Assembly (NCBI RefSeq): GCF_003073045.1
Contig: NC_037590.1
Span: 3,250,016-3,314,015, forward strand
DNA length: 64,000 nucleotides
Source of the DNA: Pomacea canaliculata
Lineage: Eukaryota > Mollusca > Gastropoda > Architaenioglossa > Ampullariidae
Direction of reading: 5' to 3'
The translations under genes were made by a program, and so were the position numbers. This document shows, piece after piece, positions 24,307 through 36,300 of this stretch. Position 1 is the first letter of the stretch. Every line of letters starts with the position of its first letter. The notes under the pieces were generated by a model. That model made no database searches. It was not told where the DNA came from and saw only the letters and a list, made by a program, of their open reading frames with translations.

Positions 24307-27300
24307 TCAAACATCAGAAGAAAGCGAACTCTGACTCGTGTTTTCACTTGACTTCTCTGATGTTTTGCTTTCATGGCTTTTCTGAGACTGGTGTAGAGCA
24401 TCCGACAAATTCGTCGATGACCCTTGCAACTTTTGACTTCTGCAACGTTTTCGCTGCTTGTAGAACAACTGGGCGAAGAGGCAGACGATGGCAAGTGTGA
24501 TGACTGCAAGGTACAAGATGAGAACGCCACCTATGCTGACGAAGTCTAACTGTCGGTAAGACCTGACGGATCCATCGTGATTATCACAGTCGAATTCCAG
24601 ACCCCACCACCTGCTGCGCCACAGGTTCATTAGACCACTCTCTTGCAGTTCCAGAAGTCTGTCAACAAGAATATGGAGAAGAGGAGAGGGCTAGCTAATC
24701 GTTTGTTGAATACTAAACATGTTTTTCAGACATAACCGCAAACTTAGTATTTTACTGAAAGCCTTTTAACAACTTTATTCTCGGGCTATAGCCTTTAACA
24801 GTTATGATTCCATGAATCGTGAGTTTTAAACTAAGACAGGTTTTAATGTTCCTCTGGTGTTCAAAGCAAACACCAGCAATAAGTCACACTACATTATATT
24901 TCTGATCAAGCCACTGCTTGGAGATTCGAGTAGTGCTTTTTACTAAAGGTTACTCCATTTAAAGGGGGACACGGTAGTGTATTATTTTGACAAAAATGTC
25001 AGTCATGAGTTCATTATATATTCTGACTCTAGAACAACTCTTCTGCGCTTATTTAACTTCATATAATTCAAAACATCTTGAACAATACGCTATTTCATTG
25101 AGGATGTTGAATAGGGACCTTCTTTTCAAAATCATTTCGTTAATTTTAATGAGACGTACTTAAAGTTAATCTGTAAAATAAGTCGACTCTGAATCTTACC
25201 ATTAGAAAGTTCTGAATTTTACCTATCTAAAGAATGCAAACTTAACTCTAATGTGCAATAATTTTAGCTTTCCTTTAGTTTTTCGCTACCCAACTTTCTA
25301 CATTCCAATTTAAGTAACTCTCACCAAAAGCAGAGCCAAGGAAATTTGCGGGCTGTTTGTTTACATATAGTTCTTAAAACTTACATGCGAAAAAATCCGT
25401 TAGGTTAATTATAAGAACTAAGTAACGATGTTTCACTTGTAACTGCTTGTAATTTAATTCCATAGAAGGTTGGAAAATTTCATAAAAGTAAGTTATAAGA
25501 ACATTTAATGCCTTCTTATAGGCACCGAATGAAGTAACAAATGACAAAAGATTTGTACTTTATAGCATATTTATGATTTCATTGTTTTAAAATTTACTGT
25601 TTGGTGGCCATTTTGGATTGTTTCCATGACAACCAATGTTCATACGAATCATTTCTATTTCACTATTCTTAACATGCCCTATCGATATACACACAACAGA
25701 ACAGTCAAAGAGCACTGTACCAACAATGCATCTTGTAATATCGTGTCTCCATTTAAGCACTTACACGGTGTTCATTTGTTCTCGGTAGTTGGCATTCTTT
25801 GGCACGGCGAAACCCAGCCCCATACTGATGAAGGTGTCCTTTGTTATGTGCAGGTGTTTGCAGTCCTTGTTGTACAAGTAGCTGATAATGTTTTGGCCCT
25901 CGATGTATGCAGCCGAGCCTTCCATTACATACTTCACAGCGTCGGCATCAGTTTTGACATAAGGGCTGTGGACCATTCTCCTCCCGACATTCTGAACAGC
26001 GCCACTCTTTGCTGTCTGAGAAACAATACGCAAATAAATCATCAGCAGGTGAGACTGATAATTATTATTTTCTGGGACATGATTGCCATAATGACATAAG
26101 CCAAAATTCAGTATTCTATCTATCTATCTATTCCTCTTCGTGCATCAGGTTGCACATAAGGCCTCAACCAGAGTCCGCCACCGATGTCGATCGGCTGAAA
26201 CCCGCTCTAGGTGACCCCATGTCCAGCCCTTTCCCTTCATCTCCCTTTCCACTGTTCTTCTCCAAGTTTCCTTTGGGCGGCCTCGTTTTCTTCGGCCGTC
26301 TGGAGTCCATCTTAGGGCGACTCTGGAAAGGTCTGCTGTCTGCTGGCGGAGCACATGTCCAATCCATCGCCAACGCCTTCGTTGAACCTGCGTGGTGATG
26401 GACTCGGTTTCAGTTCTTCGGTGGAGTTCTTCGTTGGTGATGGTGTTTGGCCAAAAGATGTTAAGTATGCGCCTGAGGCATCTGTTTTGGAAGACGTCAA
26501 GCTTGTTACTGATGGTTTTGGTCATCTTCCAAGATTCTGATCCGTAAAGGAGGGTGTTGATCACATTTGACTTGAAGATTCTCAGCTTGATCTTCTGGCT
26601 GATGTTTTTTGCCTTCCATGTGCTCCTGAGTGAGGCGAAGACCTGGCTGGCTTTCGCCAGTCGGGCTCGAATCTCCACCTCCGCATCCCCGGTGTTTGAC
26701 ATTTAGGACCCAAGATAGGTGAAACTGTCAACTTCCTCAATCTCTTCTCCATTTAGTTTGATGCTGTCTTGGACTCTGGCGTTCACTCTCATACTTTTCG
26801 TTTTCTTTGTGCTGACCTTCAAGCCAAGGTTTCCAGCTGTTTCTGAGAAGGCCTTTGTTTTTTCCTGCATGTCTTGGTGGCGGTGTGACAGCAGGGCAAT
26901 GTCATCAGCAAAGTCTAAGTCTTCCAGCACTGTTGCTGCTGTCATAGTCATGGTCCATCTGATCCCTCTCCTCTCACTGTCGGTGGAAGTCTTCATGATC
27001 CAGTCCATGGCCAGGATGAAGAGGAACGGCGACAGAATGCAGCACTGCTTCACCCCGGTACTGACGTTGAAGGGGTCTGTGAGCTCCGTGTCACAGACAA
27101 CCTGGGATTTGAAATCGCTGTACAGCATTGCAATGACCTGAACAAGTTTTGCAGGGACTCCGTAATGCCTCAGGATCTTCCATAAGGACTCGCGGTGGAT
27201 GCTGTCAAAAGCCTTCTCCAGGTCGATGAAATTGATGTACAGCGGTGTGTTCCATTCGTTGCTCTGCTCCAGAATCTGTCGCAGAATGAAGATGTGTTCG

Positions 27301-30300
27301 GAGCAGGATCGCCCAGGGCGAAATCCTGCTTGCTGTGGTCGGAGGTCTTTCTCAAGAGTTGCCGTCAGTCTTGACAAAACAATCTTGCTGAAGACCTTGC
27401 TGGTGAGGGAAAGAAGTGTTATGCCCCTCCAATTATTGCAGTCTCGAAGATCTCCTTTCTTGGGTAACTTGAAGATGAGCCCTGTCTTCCACGCAACAGG
27501 GACCTGCCCTGATTCCCAAATTTGCCTGAAGATTTCAGTCAGCTTGGGAGCTGTCACATTTATATCTGCTTTCAACATCTCTGCTGTTATTCCATCTGCC
27601 CCTGGTGCTTTGCGCTCTTCATTGTCTTGACTGCTGCTGTCACTTCTTCCAGGCTTGGTGGGTCTGTGCAGATGTCAAGGTCTATAGCTGCTGGCTGGAT
27701 GTCTGCAAGCTGAGGGGGATCTGGTCTGTTCAGAACCGACTCAAAATGCTCCCTCCAGCGCTGTAGTTTTCCTGCCTCTCCCTCGACGACATTACCGTTC
27801 ACGTCTTTCACTGGCACATCACTGTTCTTAAACCCGTTGTTTAGCTGTTTGTTTATCTTGTACAGTGTCTTCAGGTCATTTTTACTTGCTGCATTTTCTG
27901 CTTCATCTGCCAGTTTCTCTATATGGTCTCTTTTGTCGGTTCTTGCCATCCTCTTTACCTCTTTGTTTAGTTTTGTATATCTTTGTCTGAGTTGTTCCTT
28001 CAGGCGTTCAGATCTGGTGCTGTTGATTCTTTGTTTGGCTGACTTTCTCTCTTCTATCTTCTTCCATGTCTCTTCTCTGATCCACTGTTCTTTCTTTTTT
28101 CCGTTGGAAGCCCAGTATTTTCTCTCCTGATTCCTGTAAGACTCGATTGAAGTCGTCTAAGGTCATCTCTTGTTGGTCTCCTAGTGCCTGGAACCTGTTC
28201 TTTACTTCCATAGCAAAGGCCCTTTCGGTGGCTGGATTTTTTAGTTTGCCGGAGTCTACTCTCTGCTGGCGTGCCTGTTTTCCTCGTGATCGACGCAGCT
28301 TCAGAGAAACTGTGGCTATCACAAGAGTGTGATCACTGGCAATGTCTGCTCCTCTGTAGGCTCTAACATCTTGAAGTGAGCTCCTCCATTTTCGGTTGAT
28401 GATGACATGGTCTATCTGGTTCTTTGTGATCCCATCTGGTGATGTCCATGTTACCTTGTGGATGTCTTTGTGTGGGAAGAGTGTGCCTCCAATCAGTAGG
28501 TTGTTTTCTTCGCAAAAGTCTGCCAGTCTCTCTCAGTTGTCATTGATGGTTCCGATTCCATGTTTGCCCATGACATGCTCCCTGCAGGTGTTGTCACTTC
28601 CCACCTTGGCATTGAGATCGCCGATGATGAGCAACATGTCGTGGGCTGGAACGCTTTCTGAGGCTGCCTGGAGCTGATCGTAAAAAGCATCCTTGTCTTC
28701 TGCCTCAGAGTCATTTGTTGGTGCATAGCAAGCTAGCGCTGTCAGCTTGGTGTACTTTGAATGGAATCTTGCTCTCAAAAGCCTGGGTCCATAAGGCTTC
28801 CATTCCAGCAGTGCCTTTTCCGTTTTCTTGTTGAGGAGTAGAGCTACTCCTTCAGAGTGCTGAGCGTCTGATCTTCCTGAGAACAAGATGGTATGTCCTG
28901 ACGCTAGTCTCCTCTTTCACGTGCCGGTCCATCTGACCTCACTGACTCCCAGGATGTCCAAGTTGTAGTTGTCAAACTCCTTGACTAATTGGAGCATCCT
29001 GCCAGTCTGGTACAAGGTCTGGACGTTCCAGCACCCCACCCTCAACTTTTGCCTCGGCTTCAGTAAATCCACTGTCGGGGCGCCAGCTCCCTTTCGGGTT
29101 TGGCTGTCGTCCGTCATTAGTCCAGTCTCCTGGTGTGCTTCATTACCTTCGCCATCTGTGACGAGTTCTCTGGTTTTAGTTTCTGTAACATGAATTTTTT
29201 TTTACATGGTGGGGTTGTTAGCCCTACCACAACCTATTTTACCTCTAGGTGAGGTGTCCACCTTAGTCGCCTCTTACGACATGCCTGGCTGGATGGCAGG
29301 GACCCTATTCTTACAATGCTTGCTAGGCAAGCATACCCCGGGGTCCCACAGGGGAAAATTCAGTATTAGTTCCATTATAAAACAAAGAAAATTTACTTGC
29401 TGTATAGTAGTTCCTTCTGTAAAGAGCACAGAGCTCTGCTAGTTTTTCTTGTAAATATGCACATTTGAACGTCTTTAAGAGAATACGAAAACAAACTTAC
29501 GGACTGGCAAAAAACACATCAAATTTTTTAACACTAAGAAACTGAAGCTCACGAGAAACAATGTCTCCCAGCTGCTACCCGCCAAGGTGATCGGGGTGAG
29601 CGACGATTCTGCAAGGTCGTCGATGGAGTCGATGTTACCCACACCGACAGTAACGGTCAGCATGGCCGCCAATGTGGCCGTGTACATGGAGACGATGAGG
29701 ATAGAGAAGACCCACCAACAGCCCAACACCAGTCGGGCGGGCGTACAGGTGGGGTACCGCTCGAACCCTTTGACAACACATTTCAGTTTGTCTGAGTTAT
29801 TATCACATCTCGTTACCTCTTGTCAACATGTGTAATTCTTTACCACTTATAACGCAAGCCATCTGTTATATCTTGCTACGACTATGCTTGTGTTTGACAA
29901 TGACTAGAGGTGGACAAATTAAGAGCTCAGAGGTAGGAGATAAGAAGGAAAGGACATTATTATAACTAGAAGAAACAATTTCTGAAGGTTGAAAGATAGA
30001 AACTGTAAGGGTGGGTTGTAGAAAAAATATTCGCACCTTGAGACACGAAAGAACTAAAAGTTAATAAAATGCAGTCTTGTAGACTCCAGGCAGTGTGCTG
30101 TCCACCACTGACTCCACACGCGCTGTTGACCTTACAGATTGTGAACAGCACTGCCCCTGTCATTACGATGTACGCACAGAGCAGCAGCCACACGCCCGGC
30201 GAAAAGGGACGGAACTGGTAGAGCAGGTCAGGAGGCTTGTCTCCCTTGGTCAAGATGGCGCCGCCGTCTTCCATGTAAGGAACCGTGAAATCTATGACAG

Positions 30301-33300
30301 ACTGGCGAACTGATGTGATTGTCAGCGGGCCGATTGCCAGATCAAGCTCCTGCAGGTTAAAGTAGTTTGATGCAGCTGTGTAAATACCTGTACCTTGTTT
30401 CAGGTCAAATTGTGGATTGCATTTAACTTTCACTGGATTAAATTTGAAATAATGGATACCCGAAGCCTCATGTCGTTACAAGAAAAAGTATCTGACCAAG
30501 GCAACTTGAAAAGGCCAATTTTGTGGAAGTTGTGATATCACGAAAATTCAAACGAACAAATAAAAAGCCGGCTACAGTGTGCTAAATTGTTCCAAACAAT
30601 CTTGTAGGAGCTCACCTAGGATATCACACGAAGAAAGGCCGGAATTAATTCATGTAGATTTAGTGTCGATTAGATAGATAATACCAAAATGAAATACATA
30701 TCAACAGCGATGGTAGCGTAAGCAGAGGACATGTAAATTATGAACGTGTGGAGCACTTAGCAAAGCTTTATGTTGGCAGTTAGTAGGATTGTTCCGTTTA
30801 GTTGTTACCTGATTTTAATGATAATAAACAACTGGAAGCTTAAAAAGCGATAGTAATTTCGCTTAATCACTCATGATGTTTCTCTCTCTCTCACACACAC
30901 ACGAAAGCAAGGAAATTATTACTTACGTCATGCAGCAACATAGCTACCAGCCCATTCCATGATCCGTTGGCGGTGGGAGCACCAAGGAGACCATCAGTGG
31001 ACTCAATAAGCTGATATCTATAGAAATGTATAAACAAACACATTGCTTATTGGGACAAATTGTTATGAACATACGAAACACTTGAAGTAAACAAATCAAT
31101 AAGTTACATTAAGCTACTGAATTGTGTGCGAACTGTCTGCGATAAAAAAAAAACAACAAACTTAAAATGTCAAGACTGATTTAAACTTACGAGAAGTTGA
31201 GGCGGTGTGACAGTTCCTGAAGAATGTCAATACACAGGCCCTCGTACACGATGTTGTCGGACTGGTCGGACAGGCGCTTCAGAAAGGGAATGGCCTAAGA
31301 ACGAAAATTTAAACGTTTTCGTGAATTGCCACACACACTCACACACACACACACGGATGGTATTGTTATATTTTGCGGAAATTGCAGTTCAATGATCTTG
31401 GATTTCTATGATTAATATTTAAATGAGCACATTTTAAGAGAATATTTTCAAATATTTTACCTCCAACACTCCCACGCGCAAAGTTTTGTTAAAGAAAACT
31501 CCATCAGGTTTTGGGACGTTGAACATTGTGAGACCGGAAGTAGAGGACCACACGCCCACAGGTTGGAAGCTGAGTGGACCGCTTCCTTGATGAATGCATA
31601 AGACGTACTCTTCAGGCCTCTGAAGCCTTTCACTGTAATGTATTTCGTCCTGAAGCAGCGGAGAAGATTATTACTGCTAACACATTCAGTCGATCATCAA
31701 CGAAAGAAGCATGTCAAAAGATGAACAATGTCTCACTGCTAACAGCTGTTTCGGTGTGTCAGTACGAACTGAAGTAACGCAGCAGTTTGTATCAAAGTTT
31801 ATTTACCACCATAACTTTTATCAGAGAAAGAGAGAAATGGGTTGGGAAGGATAGAGATGTAGAGAGAGCAGTCGGCTGTAAAATGTTCGGCGAGGGTCAT
31901 GCACCAGTCTATTATTGAAATCAGCAACTTTTGCTTTTATGATAGGAGATATGGTGCTTTCGGAGAAGTCACAGGCGAGAAAAAAGAACACCTGCAGCGT
32001 TATTATTTATTTTTTCAATGATCATTAGTTAATAAAACACGACAAATTGCCACGTTTGGCAAAGCATCTAACTTTCATATACATTGCCATACGGCATACG
32101 TGGTAAATAGTTCATACAAAAGTAAGTTAAAAGGTTGAATTGTTCGCTTCCAAGGAGATATTTAGTCTTTGACAAATCGGATTATAAACCAGATCATCTG
32201 GAAAAAACGACTTACATACCCAGAAAATAATAGTCTTTAGTCCTAACACTATCAGAGGAATGAAGAACCTTAGATACAAGGACCAAGACATGTTAAGCTT
32301 GGTCTCATTCTGATTGTCCTATTATATTTGACTGTTCAATTTTAATGATATTTTATAATGCTAACTAGCGTGTAGCGTTAACTAATGTATATTTTATAAA
32401 ATTAACTAACGAATACTTGAAAAATTTTATACTATAAATAATGTTAACGCTGTACTGGTTAAATCAGCAAAAATGAAATATGCAAAATAGCTTAAGTGTG
32501 ATTGATTTTGAGTTATCATAGATGTGTGAAATAAATAGTATGAAGATACTACACATCACTTGTTCTCTCTATCCTTCATGTAGTCATTCGCCCACTCACT
32601 CATTCGACTGCGAGTGTTGGCTCGTTTAACAGTCTTCAAGGAGGTTTTATTTTCACAGTCAGATCACTCAGCCGGCATTCATTGTCACAAACCTCAGTGT
32701 ATTCCAAGAGCCGACTGCTGCCATTAGACGACACAAACAGTTCTGGGAATGTCTCTGATAAAGCAGACTTCACACGGGAGAGCGCCATCTGCCGACACAA
32801 GACAAGAATAACCGTGCTTTGAAGATGTTTTTTTTCATCCACTCACTAATACCCAAGCCCTTCCCCTCCTCTCCCCACCCCTACTCCCCTCCCTTTATTT
32901 TCCAAAGATCTCTGTCCCCCTCCGTATTAAATCGTCTTTAGATGAAAGCACTTTTCCTACTAAAATCAACAAGTACAAACTCGTGTTAATCACGTGGGTT
33001 GTCACGACTTTCAGCTCGGATTGTTATAGACAGGTGGTGTTAGACTTTTAAAGCAAATGAACAACTGAATAAAGAAGAGTAGGACGTACTGCTGTAAAAT
33101 TCACGTGACTACAAGTCGTCTGCAGGCTGGAGGAGTCACGTGGTGCCAGGAACAGGGCCGCCATGTTGCTGGCATTCTGATCGACAAAATGCAGATGAGA
33201 GGATTGCAGGGCTGGACATACGATGGTCCAGGAATAATTCTCATGGCGCAGTTTCCACTGAAAAAAAGTTTTGTTCATAACTATTCAAAATAAACAGAGC

Positions 33301-36300
33301 TGATCGATAGAGTACTGTCTGGCTGCAGAATATAATGCCACAGCTTACCAAAAACTAACTGCACCCACAAGCATTAAAATGACACAAAGCAGAAGACAAA
33401 AATGCTAGTTATTTTCAAATTCTGAAGTATTCAGTTAGCAGGCAAATCAGAGGCGGAGTGGGGCGGCTTATTAAGGATTATTTCTAAGAAGAGGAAGATG
33501 GGTGTTGTGACATGCGGGCAAAACGAAGAACAGAAAAGTAGTGTCTTTGCAGGATTATAAATGTAACGAAGACAAAAAATATTTAATGAAAAATGGTACA
33601 GAGCTTTTGAATGAATTAAGTTCTGATAAACAGTGTATACAAGCTGTCCCACATGTGCCAAATCAAGCGTGGCACTGGAGGATCAAATACTTACAAGAAT
33701 CGAGTAGATGCTGGATGCCGTCACTGAGGATGACCCAGATGCAACGAGTTTGTCCTCTCTGGTTGCTATAGAAGCCAGTCCAATATGATGACGAGATAGT
33801 TCTCGTTCCAATGCCCGCCTCAGTGGCTCCACTGAATACGAAAACGCTCAGACCAAAATTACACAGCCTCCCAACTGGACCTTCCTCCCAAGTTGACAAT
33901 TCTTATTTCAGTGAATAACATTAACATATAAATAAGTCAATTCTTGAAATGGAATACCTACGTGTGATAGACTTCCTTTCACTCTTTATGGAATATAAGG
34001 AAGAAAGTCTAGAGGAAGTGCTGTTTGTTTTGTTCGCTGTTATCTATTAAAAAGTGAGCGAGTAAATAAGTGACAGTCATCTAGATTGCAAAAAGTACAG
34101 AACTGACTTCTGAAATACTAATGTACACACTTCATACATGACACGTGACACTAACGTACACAACACTCATAACACGTGATACTAATGTACACACTTTAAC
34201 ACACATGACACGTGATACCCACGTGACGTTTCGTCGTACACCAAAATGACGTCAGTCCACCTTAACGCTACAATGACGTCAACGGCTGCCCTTGTCCACG
34301 TGGTCGTTGACCATGGAGATAAAGTGAAAGCTTGGTCGCAGATGTCGTCGCTGTAGATGAGCAGCGGCAGACTACTGTTGCTGAAGGCCGTTTTCAGCAT
34401 CTCAGCCCTTTGACACGTGGCGGCGACTACGACAACGCTGCAATTGTCGGTCCGACCTGCAATAACGGGAAATACAGCCACTCATTACTTTTTGTAACAA
34501 TTTTATCACAGGGTGTTACTTTTTCTTTGATGTAACGGCATCATTGAGAGGCTACGCTCGTGGAAATGTTGAAGAATAAGATTGACAAGAGTGATCTAGC
34601 TGCAAGTCGTGTTCCATTGACTTATGGAGGAAAGCTGATGATACTCGCCAACGGACAGAAAAACATTTAAAAAAAGTATAACAATGAAGTAGCCACTCTA
34701 TACAGAAAGATGCTAGATTATTATCCGATGTGATGGCAATCATGTGTGTTACTTCACGGAACAAGACCACCAGATCCTCGTTCACGTACCGTCAGCAAAG
34801 CTCCACGTTATGTCATGCGCAGTGCCGGCTGCCAGCGTCAGATCCGCGGACGTCAGGTTCAGTTCCGCCAAAGCCTGACGAAGGATGTGCATTGATGTGG
34901 ACTGTTCAGAGTTGTGGATGGAGTCCTCCAAAACACCTCAGGCAATGACAGACAGAAAGTTTGTATGCTGAAAATGGTCGACTCTTGTAGTGCAGGCGCT
35001 ACCATTACACAAATGCACACGTGTATGTACGAAGACATAAACTCTTTCTTTCTCTCTCCTTCTCTCTCTTTCTCTCTCTCTCTCTCACACACACTTGTAT
35101 AAAAGTGCAAAAGATAAATTCTTATTTTATTTTGATGCAGATTGAAGGGTAAGCTGAGACATTAATAATAGTACGCAGACAACTTGAGGACAACAGCAAA
35201 GGCTCAACAAAAAAATCTGTAAAAAGTAAACTGAAAAATTACAATTTAATTGCTGAAGTAGCTAAGTTACTATGCAGTTCAAAACTTCTCGAAGATTTCA
35301 ATGTGCACTTCACCAAAAATCTCATTCTGACGCTGTCAATATGGGAGAGATGCTGCTCATCTTCCGTTTTGTTTAGTTTGTGTCACATCCATCTCACAAA
35401 TAAAACACTGCCGCATGTTTTTATTGACTGCTTCACCCGGACGATCTCCGAACTAGACTTGATGATAGCCAACATCTCTTGTGATGTTTCTCCTAATTTC
35501 TTTTGCTCTCTTCAGTGCCAAAGGATTTTTCTTCAAGATCAAAATTTGACCAGGAAGGCAAAGACTCGGAGTAAAGTCGAACCGTTTGGTTATATAACCT
35601 TGACTCAAGGGACGATGGACCGTCAAGACTGCCAGATGTCGCCATAAAAGTTTAAGGAGTACGCGGTCAGAACTTGGGCTACCCTTGAAAGGTAGAAGTT
35701 CGATACCAAGGCCAGCAAAAGGAGTCTCATTCTCAAGAAAGAAGAGAGAAGTTGTGCCTGTCCACGTGATCTCAAAGCATCTCAGTATAATGGGGGTGTT
35801 TGTGAGGCGGCTGTGCATCCCGATGGGCTTTCCTGTGTGCTATCTAGGAGGGAAATAGGGTGGACAAGCAGTAGTCGAAAGATTCACGTGCAGACCCTAG
35901 ACTAGGACAGCACTCGTATCCGGGTCGCTAACCCTTTTGTTCAGGGAAAGAGTCGTGTGGTGAGATTTTGTTAAGAGACTATCTTGTGATCAGTGTACTT
36001 AATGTTTCCCTGCAGGATTGTCTTCACGTGGACGGTAAGAGTTACATAACTGTGACCCACATGCACCGAAACATCACCACTGTCGAAGGAACATAGAATG
36101 TTGGAGGTTACTTTTATGAAGATATTTGTGGTCCTGTCATGAGGTTTATACTCCGACTGAGTCTGGGGATGAGGTGGTACACGTGTAAGGCAAGAGATGT
36201 CAAAAGTGCCATATTTTAGAGGGAAAAGGCAAGAAGGAGACTGGGTTATAGTTGTGTAAAGCATTAATGTCAAGCGTGGGATTTTTTAAGAAGTGACCTT

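Noticed and set aside
26719-27630. Long plus-strand frames opposite the LINE
   Set aside because: They are shadows of the minus-strand reverse transcriptase.
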